Shown here: in pieces, positions 11,836-22,734 of the stretch | How the letters are laid out: each line of letters starts with the position of its first letter | Position numbering within the stretch: the first letter of the stretch is position 1 | DNA from: Branchiostoma floridae | Taxonomy: Eukaryota; Chordata; Leptocardii; Amphioxiformes; Branchiostomatidae | NCBI RefSeq assembly: GCF_000003815.2 | Contig: NC_049984.1 | Location: 1,269,100-1,333,099, forward strand | Length of the DNA: 64,000 nt | Direction: 5' to 3' | Made by a program: the position numbers and the translations under genes | Notes under the pieces: model-generated | Told to the model about the DNA's origin: nothing | Databases searched by the model: none | Seen by the model: the letters and a program-made list of their open reading frames with translations, nothing else

Positions 11836-14800
11836 CTCTTCTTCTTGTTCGTCCGTCGGCGTCGACGATGACCAAGGCATCACGTGTCTCGTCAGGATCC
11901 GTGAGTCCCGCTGCGGCCGATGAGTCCAACACGAGCTCCGAAGGCCCCGCCACAGACAGGACACAGGCGGGCCGCCGAAGTAGCAGCAGATGGTGCGGGA
12001 ACGGCTCCGGACGCTCGCTCTCTAACAGCATCATCGATTCTGTTCTGCTCGTGAAGTGTTGCGCCACTGTTGACGTGGCCCCGCCAGGCAGAGCGGCCAA
12101 GGGCCGACGCCCCCCAAGACCGAGTGTCTATGTTGAAGCCCTTTAGAGCGGCTTTTAGCGTGTCCTTGAATCGCTTTTTCTGTCCCCCCTGCGCACGCTT
12201 GCCTTCTGCAAGCTCACCATAGAGGAGCCCCTTGGGCAGGCGTGTGTCTGGCACTCCCACCACGCGGCCCGCCCATCCCAGCCGGGCTCTCCCCAGCAAG
12301 GCGTGGACGCTCCACATGCCGGCCCGGGAGAGAACCTCCGTGCCAGGCATCCCGTCCCGCCATGTGATCCCCATCAACCCCTTCAGACAGTTTATGTGGA
12401 AGCGATGAAGCCTTCTGGCATGGCGTGCACAGACAGTCCATGTCTCGCAGGCGCAAAGTAAGGTCGGCAGTACAACTGCCCTGTACACCCCCAGCCCCGC
12501 GGACAGTCCGACGCCTCCCCCCTCCCACACCGAGGCACGCAGCCGGCCGAAGGAGGAGCCCGCCAGGGCAACTCCCGCATCCACCCCACCGTCCACGCCG
12601 GCAGACCCGGACAGCGTGCCACCAAGGCACCTGAACCTCCCAACCGCTCTCAGAGCCTCTCCGCCGACAGCGACCACTGGTTCCAAGTAGGGCCCTTGTG
12701 GTGCAGGTTGGTACAGGACCTCCGTCTTCTTTGTGCTTATTGTCAGACCAAAGTTGTCTGAGGCAATGGAGAAACGGTCCATGCTCTGCTGCATCTTCAC
12801 CTCTGAAGCAGCATTCAGTGCGCTGTCATCCGCGAAAAGGAAGTCCCGCACTGACGTCTCCTGGACCTTCGTCTTCGCCTTGAGCCTCTGCAGGTTAAAG
12901 AGCCTGCCATCAGTCCGGAAGCGCACCGGGACGTCTGCGCCGCCATCGTCAGCGTAGGCACCTGACAACATGGCCGCAAACATCACGCCGAAGAGCGCGG
13001 GGGCGAGAACGCAGCCCCGCCCGACTCCGCCCGTCACCGCAAACGCGCCGGATGAGTCGCCAGCATCCAGCACCCCGGCCCGCATTCCGCCACGGAATTG
13101 ACGCACCATGCTGATGAATTTGCTAGGGCAGCCATACCCTCCCACAATCCCCCACAATCCCTCCCGACCCACACCGTCGAAAGCCCCTGTCAGATCGACA
13201 AATGTTGTGCAAAGATCCCCGCTCCGCCCCCGACACTCCTCCCGAAGCTGCCTCGCAGCAAATATCATGTCGGCCGCTCCTCGCCCTCCGCGGAAACCAC
13301 ACCGACCCCCAGGCAGGCGTGCATCCACGCGCTGGACGAGTCGGTCCAGGAGCACCCCAGCAAGAACTTTCCCCGCCATGACGAGTAAGGAAATTCCTCT
13401 GTGGTTATCACAGGACCGTCTGCCACCTTTCCCCCTGTAAAGGTGTACAACTGAGGCATCTTTGAATTCCTGCGGGATGTCATTTTTCTGCCACAGGGAC
13501 TGAAATAGCTCTGTAAGTTTCTCCACCAAGACCGGTCCCCCCGCCCCGCATACCCCGGCTGGGACGGAGCCAGAGCCCGGCGCCCTGCCATTTGAGAGAA
13601 GATGAATTGCATGATGGACCTCCAGTTCAGTTGGAGGTTCATCCAGAGAGCCATTGACAGGCACCTGAGGCATGTCATTGATGATGTCATCATTAATGGA
13701 GGAGGGTTGATTTAGGACCTTTCTGAAGTGCTCAGCCCACCCCGCCAGGATTTCACCCCCGTCGGTCAGCAGGGTGGCACCACCTGCGGCCAGCAGTGGC
13801 GAAGCCCCAGAACGAGGAGGCCCACAGATGGCCTTCAAGGCATCGTAGAAGCACTTTGTGTTGTTCTGGTCTGCAAACTTCTGCATCTCGCCTGCCTTGC
13901 CACTGAGCCACGAGTCCTGCATTTCCCTCAACCTGGCCTGCAATCTGTTCCCGATGGCATTGTAGACTGCTTTCCCGGCAGCAGACTTGCTGTCTTGTTG
14001 GAGGGCTCTGTAGGCTTTTTGCTTCTCGTCAAGCAACTCCTGAATCTCCTCATCGTTTTCGTCAAACCAGTCCTGGTGCTTTCGTGACTGCTGACCTAGG
14101 TGAGAGAGTGCGGTGTTGTAGACCGCTTCTTTGAAAGCTGTCCAGTTTGCTTCTGCATCCTTTGCGGAGAGGTCCAGATCCCTCAGTTTGCTGTCAAGGT
14201 TTTCACTGAGTGTGCTCCGCACAGAGTCTTGCTTTAGCATGCTAGTGTTCAGTCTCTTGTTGGCTGGTTTGCCTTGTGGGCGGCGCTTGGGTTTCACGTG
14301 CATGTTAAGCTTTGACCGGACGAGCCTATGATCTGTCCAACAATCTGCACCACACATGGACTTTGTCACTCTGACATCCTGAATATCCCTTTTCCTGACA
14401 ATGACATAATCGATGAGATGCCAATGTTTGCTACGTGGGTGCATCCAGGACGTCTTGTTACGGTTTGGCTGGCGAAAGATTGTATTAGTTATGACAAGGT
14501 CATGGGTTGCACAGGTCCTCAGCAGTAGGTGACCATTACTGTTGCTTTTGCCTATACCATGTCTACCAAGGATCCCCTCCCATGTTTGGTAATCTGAGCC
14601 AACCCTGGCGTTAAAATCACCAAGGATAACTAGCTTGTCTTCCTTCGGTACTTCTGTTATGAGAGCCTCTAAGTCTTCATAGAATTTGTCTTTGGTTTCC
14701 TCAGAATTAGTCATTGTTGGAGCGTAGGCGCTGATGAAGGTGGCCTGACATTTTCCTGTGACCGGGACTCGGAGGGTCATGAGCCTGTCATTTACACCTT

Positions 14801-15942
14801 TGGGTAGGCTTGTGAGCCTGTTGATCAAGTTTGACTTGATGGCAAAACCCACCCCAGCTTCACGGCGTTCCTCACTACTGCGCCCGCTCCAAAAGAATGT
14901 ATAGCCGGCTTTGACTTCAGTCAGTTGCCCTTCATTTGCAAACCTAGTCTCACTAAGGGCTGCAATTTGGATATTGTATCTTTCAAGTTCCCTCGCGACA
15001 AGTGCTGTACGTCTCTCGGGTCGATCTACCCTGGAGCTGTCCATGAGCGTCCGCACATTCCATGTGCCTATGGTGAGTGGTCTCACCAGCGTTTTCTTCC
15101 TTGTGTGCTTACCGCTGTGTTGGGATACCCTCCTGCCACGGCGAGCAGGCCAGGGAAGGTGAAGCAGACTATTTTTAGGGCACCTTTTCTAGCCCCTTCC
15201 TCAGGCTATGGAGGTGAGCAGAGTGATCCTGAAGAGGGCTGCTCAGACGCCCAGGGGGCTGCCGAACTCCACTGCTGCTTCGGTCCAGTAGAGAGCGACC
15301 ATATGGCCTGGGCCGCCTGTGTGGGGGTTTGTGGCTACAGCTCCCAGTGCATCCTCACCTGCTGCTTCACCGCTCTCCCCTCGCCACAGGACTTGAGATC
15401 AGTAGGTTAGTGCACGTGATGTCATGACTAGCGCGTGAATTTGATTTAAGTGAGGGAGAGTTGCACTTAGTCGTCAGCCTCACTCTCTCTTCCCGCTTCC
15501 CATCCGGTTCCAGTGGCAGGACACGCGTCGAGACGACTGGGGATGAGATGGGCGCAGTGGATGACCAGGACGCTTTCCATGCCTTGCCCTGCTCTTTAGC
15601 GCTCCACAACACTGTGCTGTCCCCGCTTTCCTGCCCGTTGGACCTCTTACATGTGGGTCTCATTCGCACCCTCCACCGAGTCCAGTCTTCGCATGCAGGG
15701 ATAGGCATTCCCGCCGTCATTCACCGGAGGGTTTACGACCCAACCGGCTACCCTCTACCTGGTTCAGCCCGCCTGCCAAAGCGGTTGCCCGGGGTGTGGC
15801 CGCTGCGCATGCTACAGCTTCTGGGAGCCACAGGTGAGAGCTGGGTATCAGATGGGAGCCAAAGCAGGATGAGCTACCCAAACGGGCATGGCAGGCCCCC
15901 CCTGCAGAGGTACTGACCCTACCTGACACCCCATACACCCCA
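11836..15942 (-). mobile_element. APE-type non-LTR retrotransposon (LINE), apparently near full length
   Basis: A 4.1-kb minus-strand insertion splits the signal-peptide array. The 10-bp word ATCCTCCTGT occurs just outside both ends (11826-11835 and 15943-15952), consistent with a target-site duplication, although the word is also part of the array unit. The 3' end (low coordinates) is a short UTR ending GACGAACAAGAAGAAG-like. The 5' part (about 15190-15940) holds no convincing protein. It carries one long ORF (separate entry). Confidence 0.88.
11892..15086 (-). CDS. LINE endonuclease/reverse transcriptase polyprotein
   Basis: An open frame of about 1064 codons. N-terminal apurinic-type endonuclease blocks are TWNVRTL, ALSETRF, ISAYAPT, VILGDFNARVG, LIDYVIV and TDHRLV. 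The central reverse transcriptase has FVDLTGAFDGV (motif A Asp) and FLFADDSALNA (catalytic FADD box). The C-terminus has CPVCGGAFGARVGLIGRSGTH, a C2H2-finger-like block whose first His is replaced by Arg. Elements of this kind nick the target and prime cDNA synthesis. No in-frame ATG precedes the TWNVRTL block: the frame opens after a TAG near 15190, 15086 is a GTG, and the first Met comes after the first endonuclease motif. The true start is therefore uncertain or lost. The frame is otherwise undamaged, suggesting a young copy. Clade assignment (RTE-like or another) is not attempted with confidence. Confidence 0.9.
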   Translation of the reverse strand: MRPLTIGTWNVRTLMDSSRVDRPERRTALVARELERYNIQIAALSETRFANEGQLTEVKAGYTFFWSGRSSEERREAGVGFAIKSNLINRLTSLPKGVNDRLMTLRVPVTGKCQATFISAYAPTMTNSEETKDKFYEDLEALITEVPKEDKLVILGDFNARVGSDYQTWEGILGRHGIGKSNSNGHLLLRTCATHDLVITNTIFRQPNRNKTSWMHPRSKHWHLIDYVIVRKRDIQDVRVTKSMCGADCWTDHRLVRSKLNMHVKPKRRPQGKPANKRLNTSMLKQDSVRSTLSENLDSKLRDLDLSAKDAEANWTAFKEAVYNTALSHLGQQSRKHQDWFDENDEEIQELLDEKQKAYRALQQDSKSAAGKAVYNAIGNRLQARLREMQDSWLSGKAGEMQKFADQNNTKCFYDALKAICGPPRSGASPLLAAGGATLLTDGGEILAGWAEHFRKVLNQPSSINDDIINDMPQVPVNGSLDEPPTELEVHHAIHLLSNGRAPGSGSVPAGVCGAGGPVLVEKLTELFQSLWQKNDIPQEFKDASVVHLYRGKGGRRSCDNHRGISLLVMAGKVLAGVLLDRLVQRVDARLPGGRCGFRGGRGAADMIFAARQLREECRGRSGDLCTTFVDLTGAFDGVGREGLWGIVGGYGCPSKFISMVRQFRGGMRAGVLDAGDSSGAFAVTGGVGRGCVLAPALFGVMFAAMLSGAYADDGGADVPVRFRTDGRLFNLQRLKAKTKVQETSVRDFLFADDSALNAASEVKMQQSMDRFSIASDNFGLTISTKKTEVLYQPAPQGPYLEPVVAVGGEALRAVGRFRCLGGTLSGSAGVDGGVDAGVALAGSSFGRLRASVWEGGGVGLSAGLGVYRAVVLPTLLCACETWTVCARHARRLHRFHINCLKGLMGITWRDGMPGTEVLSRAGMWSVHALLGRARLGWAGRVVGVPDTRLPKGLLYGELAEGKRAQGGQKKRFKDTLKAALKGFNIDTRSWGASALGRSAWRGHVNSGATLHEQNRIDDAVRERASGAVPAPSAATSAARLCPVCGGAFGARVGLIGRSGTHGS

Positions 15943-17415
15943 ATCCTCCTGTACAATCATAGAGAACAAACTGTGTCAGGTCCACAGGTGAGCAGCACAC
16001 CTGACAGGTGAGACAGGAGGAGGAGGAGTACCAGCTCAGTCTGCATCCTCCTGTACAATCATAGAGAACAAACTGTGTCAGGTCCACAGGTGAGCAGCAC
16101 ACCTGACAGGTGAGACAGGAGGAGGAGGAGGAGTACCAGCTCAGTCTGCATCCTCCTGTACAATCATAGAGAACAAACTGTGACAGGTCCACAGGTGAGC
16201 AGCACACCTGACAGGTGAGACAGGAGGAGGAGGAGGAGTAACAGCTCAGTCTGCATCCTCCTGTACAATCATAGAGAACAAACTGTGTCAGGTCCACAGG
16301 TGTGAGCAGCACACCTGACAGGTGAGACAGGAGGAGGAGGAGGAGTACCAGCTCAGTCTGCATCCTCCTGTACAATCATAGAGAACAAACTGTGTCAGGT
16401 CCACAGGTGAGCAGCACACCTGACAGGTGAGACAGACAGGAGGAGGAGGAGTAACAGCTCAGTCTGCATCCTCCTGTACAATCATAGAGAACAAACTGTG
16501 TCAGGTCCACAGGTGAGCAGCACACCTGACAGGTGAGACAGGAGGAGGAGGAGTACCAGCTCAGTCTGCATCCTCCTGTACAATCATAGAGAACAAACTG
16601 TGTCAGGTCCACAGGTGTGAGCAGCACACCTGACAGGTGAGACAGGAGGAGGAGGAGTACCAGCTCAGTCTGCATCCTCCTGTACAATCATAGAGAACAA
16701 ACTGTGACAGGTCCACAGGTGAGCAGCACACCTGACAGGTGAGACAGGAGGAGGAGGAGTACCAGCTCAGTCTGCATCCTCCTGTACAATCATAGAGAAC
16801 AAACTGTGTCAGGTCCACAGGTGAGCAGCACACCTGACAGGTGAGACAGGAGGAGGAGGAGGAGTACCAGCTCAGTCTGCATCCTCCTGTACAATCATAG
16901 AGAACAAACTGTGACAGGTCCACAGGTGAGCAGCACACCTGACAGGTGAGACAGGAGGAGGAGGAGGAGTAACAGCTCAGTCTGCATCCTCCTGTACAAT
17001 CATAGAGAACAAACTGTGTCAGGTCCACAGGTGTGAGCAGCACACCTGACAGGTGAGACAGGAGGAGGAGGAGGAGTACCAGCTCAGTCTGCATCCTCCT
17101 GTACAATCATAGAGAACAAACTGTGTCAGGTCCACAGGTGAGCAGCACACCTGACAGGTGAGACAGGAGGAGGAGGAGGAGTAACAGCTCAGTCTGCATC
17201 CTCCTGTACAATCATAGAGAACAAACTGTGTCAGGTCCACAGGTGAGCAGCACACCTGACAGGTGAGACAGGAGGAGGAGGAGTACCAGCTCAGTCTGCA
17301 TCCTCCTGTACAATCATAGAGAACAAACTGTGTCAGGTCCACAGGTGAGCAGCACACCTGACAGGTGAGACAGGAGGAGGAGGAGGAGTACCAGCTCAGT
17401 CTGTATCCTCCTGTA
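15943..17415 (-). repeat. tandem array of the phosphatase start/signal-peptide segment, second block
   Basis: About 14 further copies of the same roughly 102-bp unit, continuing the block broken by the LINE. Many units are identical except for gtgtcagg/gtgacagg and the number of gga triplets. Some of these differences recur together, suggesting expansion in multi-unit blocks. Long apparent frames through this block are artefacts of unit lengths divisible by three. Confidence 0.92.
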
Positions 17416-19099
17416 GGTGGACAATCAAAACAGCCTCATGAAGTCCTGTATTATCAATCTGGGTCATTGTGAAAAGTTCTTCATTTTTTAGTAAGTCCAT
17501 CACATTAATCATAACAATAATACTAGTAGATAAAGATCCCAAACACAAAGGGAGACACGCCTTGTCAAATCATAATGGCACGTGGGAAGAGAGTATGAGA
17601 AGTATAATTGTTCAGTAGTTAAACTTTAGGCTTTTGCTAGGCCCCTTTAAAGTTAAGGTATTGGACGTGTTTAATTAATTTTCTTGCCAGAACAATGGGG
17701 GACAAAGTGACATCTTTTTTTTGTACATCATACTACTACTACATGTAGGTATAAAAAATTGTACATAAGACTTTAAAAGCAAATTTTCTTGACAATGCAC
17801 ACACAAAAAACAGTTGGCATGACAGGACTGAAAACGTGTTCTGGCACAGGGCTGAGTAAAATATTCAGAGAACAGACTCATTAACCTGACGTGCGCATGG
17901 TTCTACACTGCTTCAATATGAGTTCTGGTCAAACGATACCTTCCACACCTTCATACATATGGAATAATGACACAGTTACATAAACACATGTTTGTACACA
18001 TGTATATCACAGTTTGTGTTTAACAATTCGTCCACCTATACTGAACGCACAAATATATGTAGCTGTTAACAGATAACAGTAACAAGACCTATCTGTTTCA
18101 CAGATTTACATTAAAAGTCCATCCATTGCTTCTTCTAGTTCTTGCGAAATTTTCATCATATAATTATAAATGAACAAAAAAGTAACACCGAAACATTATT
18201 TAACTATAACCTTTCTGAAAATGAATAAAGTAAAGATCTTAACATACCTTATATGCATTCAAGACTAGAATACTTAGAAAATTCTCCTTACTAGTCCTTG
18301 CTACGGTTTGTCTCTGCACTCATACTCACACAAACAAGGTAACACTAGAAACTGCTGATTAACAAGGGATCATCAGTGCAGTTCAATGTTCTTTCCAAGT
18401 AAAAGAATCCAACTGAATGTTTATTGTGTGTGCCAGATTAAAAGGTAACTTAATTCTATGTCAGCTCGTGAACATGTTCCTCTGTAGTATATATCAGAAG
18501 TGATGATTTACAAATTAACAAAGAACAAAAAGACAAAACAAGGACAGTCTGCCCTGGTGAAAAGCTCAATTATAAACTTCTAACAAGTAACATGCTACCT
18601 TCACTTAAACACTCTTGTAGGAATTTTAGATTTCAGAATATTTACACTTAACCACAGTTCAAAGACTGCTTTGAAACACAAACAATTTTAATTTGAAGTT
18701 TTGAGATCCTCCCCACTGTAACCTGATAAGAGAAAATTACATTAAAGTAAATTTCCAGGTGGGAAACTGCCAAAAAATTTCATTTGTCCTAGTAAGAGAT
18801 TACCTGCATGCACAACAGAAACTAAGTGTTTGTGTGTTAAACACAGGCTACTAGTACTAGTATTTCTTTAGGGACAAATACTACTGGTAGTACACACGTG
18901 TACAGGTATGACAAAACTGGTTATTACATGCAAAATTGAACATGCAGTGAGTAAGGTGTGCTTTCTCTCCTTCTACTGAGCAGTGAGATAACCAGCCTGT
19001 TCTGTGGGCATTGGGGGGACGGGCATTCGTCATTTTAAACTCATCATAACACACAAGTTGTGGTTTTGCACTGGGAAGTTTCTTATACCGGGAAAGAAA
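17416..19099. other. intergenic region upstream of the phosphatase gene
   Basis: AT-rich, with no coding frame of note. The phosphatase promoter may lie here, or within or upstream of the array, but I cannot place a start site. Confidence 0.4.
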
Positions 19100-19311
19100 T
19101 ACTGTAAATGCAGAAATGTTTGCGGTGGATTAATGTTCGAGGTTTTCGCGTTGGCCATTTCACTGCGAATTTAAAAACACCTTTTTTTTTTTTCCAGGGC
19201 ATTAAGATACTACAGTGCATGGTGCTACCGCGAAATTAAAACCACCGCGAAAAGTCCTTTATCCCGCTACCGTGAAATTAAATCCACTCGAACTTAAATG
19301 CATTTACAGTA
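19100..19311. mobile_element. 212-bp MITE with TACTGTAAATGCA termini
   Basis: Terminal inverted repeats: TACTGTAAATGCA at 19100 and TGCATTTACAGTA ending at 19311. The interior is GCGAAATTAAAACC-rich. The outer TA at each end fits a TA target duplication. A partial relative lies at 7740-7898. Confidence 0.8.
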
Positions 19312-20773
19312 GCTAGGAAGGTTGTAGTCTCACCAACAGATTAACGACCTAGAGAAGGCCGGCAGAGGAGACTAATAAATAACAGTCTTTCCCTATGTAT
19401 GAAGGTGTGAAAGGTATCATTTTCCTTGTCATAAATTAAAATGAAATGAAATGTCTGAACAGGTAACTAATTAATGCATCATACAAACATGTGCTCAGGT
19501 CAATTAGTCTGCTTCTCTCCGTTGTTGTTTACCAGATCTCCGCTCAACATACGTCAGAAGACGTTTTAGGGATAAACCACTTGTTGCGGGAGGGATGTCT
19601 GTAAATTTTTGTGCTCATGCAACCTTCACAAGTTCTAAATGCCTTTCAGGGGCTCACTTGTAGGCTTACTGTCGTTTTTCTGACAGACCATATTTGATTT
19701 TGAGCAGATTTTAGTAACATTTCACCTTGATGTATTATTAGTATTACACCCAATAGTAGTAGGCAGCCATTTTGAGTGGTGAGGCTGTTCAGGTGCTCAA
19801 GGCACCTCCTCCAACATGGGACCACCATTTTACGTCCCTTCCGAATGCAATCCCTAAATAAGCACTATTTTGCACACCAAATATCCTACATGATAATGTG
19901 GAGTTGTGGAGCCAGAAGACACCTTCTGGTCACAGTTGGAACTGCATAGTAGGTTTGAATCCTATATACTGCCGCCCCTACCATATTTTCATGTGTGGTG
20001 GAAGAGACACCTGGCTCCTAGAAGCAGAAATGCACTCTATCATCCATGTAGACATTTACTATATAGTTATAGTTATACTGCAAACCGCCTGCAGATTGTT
20101 GCCTCCATGTACTATGTTTTGGGTGGGTGTGTTTGTTGGTGTTGGTGTCTGTCGCAAGTTATTTGAATACTGGACATCTCTAGTAGAGTGGCAGGAAGTG
20201 AGTTGGAAGATCAGGAGTGGTGGAACTAGTGGCATCACAGTTGAACAAAAAATAATTAAATAGGTTTGAAACTTTGACTAGACTAGTAGACCATTAAAAA
20301 AATTTCACCAGTGCAGGGAAACAGTTTAACTTTGAGGTCTGTCTGTTGCAATATTAACAACAAATGTGACATCTTTGCAATCAATTGATGAACTACCACC
20401 ATGAAACAAAACATACGAGAAATGGAACCTTGTGTTCTTCAAACTATTGTTTTGGTTTGTTTCATGTATATCATTACAGTATATACAACCATATCCTGCA
20501 ACAGCTACATGCATGTTGTTTAGCATCAACACAATAGGTCGGGTCTGGATCTGTATCGACATGGCAGGTATAACCACCCTTCAGCGTAACACATCAGCTA
20601 GGCAATGCCGGCCTTTGTGGTGGTAAAACTCCCAGGATAATACTAAATGCTATAATACAATTATTAGTAATATTACTTGTTTATCACATGTTGGGAAACC
20701 TGGTATTGTGGTGGGTTTGTCCTTAGACGTCATGCCCCATGCGGGGTTTTGTCTAATAATATGTAGATAGATG
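19312..20773. other. intergenic, nothing recognised
   Basis: No supported coding or mobile feature. Short frames lack any domain-like composition. Confidence 0.4.
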
Positions 20774-20863
20774 TTGCGTTGTCGGTCATGTTCGGTGATG
20801 TTTCGGTAGCGATTCCGAGCGTTCTTTTTTATGGCCGAACCGCTACCGAACATGACCGACAGG
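20774..20863. repeat. imperfect palindrome
   Basis: The left arm TGTCGGTCATGTTCGGT and the right arm ACCGAACATGACCGACA are perfect reverse complements. Inner segments (tttcggtagcg and cgctaccg) are partly complementary. It could be a very short foldback element or a structured regulatory segment. Confidence 0.7.
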
Positions 20864-21243
20864 CGACAGCGCTTCGGAAGATTTCGGGGAGCGCTGGCGA
20901 ACAGCCAAGATGGCGGCCCAGTAGTAAAAACAGTGAGGAAATTTGTAACAGGTCGTGTTGTGGAGTACTTAGGGGTTTTTGAAGACGGCTAACCCCCCAA
21001 TACAGTAGGCAAGACTCCAGGGAACGTGCATCTACTACCGGAGGAAAAGGTATCTCCATGGAGAAGATACGCAAATACCGTTATGCTCAATGTGGCTCGC
21101 CCCAAGGTCGCAGAGAAAAACAACTTTGAAAGCTTAAATTACGTTTTTGAATTACGTTTTTCTCCTTGCAATCGTTGCCCCAGCTATTCACATACTAGCC
21201 CTTTTCCCCCGAGTCAGATTTGGTTCATAATTTTCTCCAAATA

Positions 21244-22165
21244 CAGTCAAACCTGCCCAAGACGACCACCCGGGGGACCGGAAAAAACGGTCGATTTGGA
21301 CAGGTGGTCGCTGAGAAGAGTATCGACTCAAAACATGCCCGATGCAAAGTAAAATTGTTTCCGTTGTGTTTAATGGCAAATAGCAAGCACACTACTCGCA
21401 CGCAAAGAAGCAAGCTCTTTATTGTCAAATACAACACGCACAATGTAAAATGTAAATTTGACCCCAAGCTTTTTGTACACTAACGTTTTAGACAGTAAGG
21501 GAACTTTGATGCTGTCAGTTAACATACAAGCCTTTAAAAGGCTTTATACGTCGCTGTGTTCTTGATCGCCGTATCTGAAATAACTACGGTGCACCTTTCG
21601 AATTCGATGCCCGGTACGTCCCGATAGCGTACTTACATTGTACCCACGGGCGAATGTACAGTACAGTTGGGCAAAAGCACTCACACAGATCTTTCTTAAA
21701 AAAAGTATGAGGCTATATACGTAACGACGTTTCAGCATTCGTTCACTTTATAATAATATAGACTTTAAAAAAAACTTGTTACAACTAGATTCGGATTTTC
21801 TTACAACGAAATTTCCTCCCATATTACAGTAGACTGCCCCATTGACCCACCCATTGACTGCCGCCATCCTTATTCTAAACAATACATCGTAATGGCAGTC
21901 AAAATCCGACGCAAACTGACCGATTTCGGCACAAAATCGCGCTAGTTATCATAAAAAATCGATGAAAACCTCAATTTTGAAAATGATGCGGTCGTTATGG
22001 GTCCCAATTTGGGCCGGTCGCGGTCGCGTTGGCCAGGTGGTCGTTGAGAAAAGGTCGCTTTAATAATGCTTACGTCAATGTGAAAAAAAATCGGGATCGA
22101 GAAAAAGCGGTCGAAATGGGCAGGCCGTCGCTGAGAAGAGGTGGTCGCTCGGGCAGGTTTGACTG
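21244..22165. mobile_element. 922-bp non-autonomous DNA transposon with CAGTCAAACCTGCCC termini
   Basis: Starts CAGTCAAACCTGCCCAAG and ends with the matching inverted GGGCAGGTTTGACTG, flanked by TA on both sides. Subterminal copies of ggtcgctgagaagag occur inside both ends. No transposase frame is present. TA duplication with a CAG start fits a pogo/Tigger-like element, which is inference. Confidence 0.85.
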
Positions 22166-22734
22166 TATGAAATAGCCAACTACCTTCATATTGCAGAGCA
22201 ACAGATGGCACAAAGTAGAAAAAAGCGCAAAAACATTAAACGAGAATGATACAACAGGCAGTCTGTCTTATTCACCAAATCATCTATTCCTGAAGGTATC
22301 CTGAAGGTTTTATAAATGTTATAGGTTATATATGACATTTAGTTTTGCGCCCCCCTCCCACCGACAGAGGAAAAAAAAACAAATTTCTCACCTGTTACGT
22401 AACCATGCTTCCTGACTGACCATTTACCGGTGTCTCGGACAGCTGTTCGTTATAACAGACATAAAATCACAACGTCGTTCTGTCAGCTTCTCTCTGTCTG
22501 GGCAGAATTCTGGCGACGCGACGACAAAAATTTCTGTCGTGTGACCACTGGGTGATTCCGGGTTTAGGTCAAAGGTAACACATAGGCTGGTAAACACAAC
22601 CCTTTTGTTTTAGGGAAACATTCAATAAACAATATCATTTTTTGACAGTAGCTTATTTCATTGACTTTTAATTTTATCCCTCTGCCCTTACAACTACAGT
22701 GGTTGTATATTTTTATTTGTACAGGCGGATTTAA

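Noticed and set aside
12214-13693. Gly/Arg/Pro-rich frames on both strands within the LINE
   Set aside because: Out-of-frame shadows of the GC-rich reverse transcriptase coding sequence.
11207-17357. Several apparent 100-175 residue Cys/Ser/Leu-rich proteins on the minus strand
   Set aside because: They are frames running through the signal-peptide array, open only because unit lengths are near multiples of three. No independent coding support.
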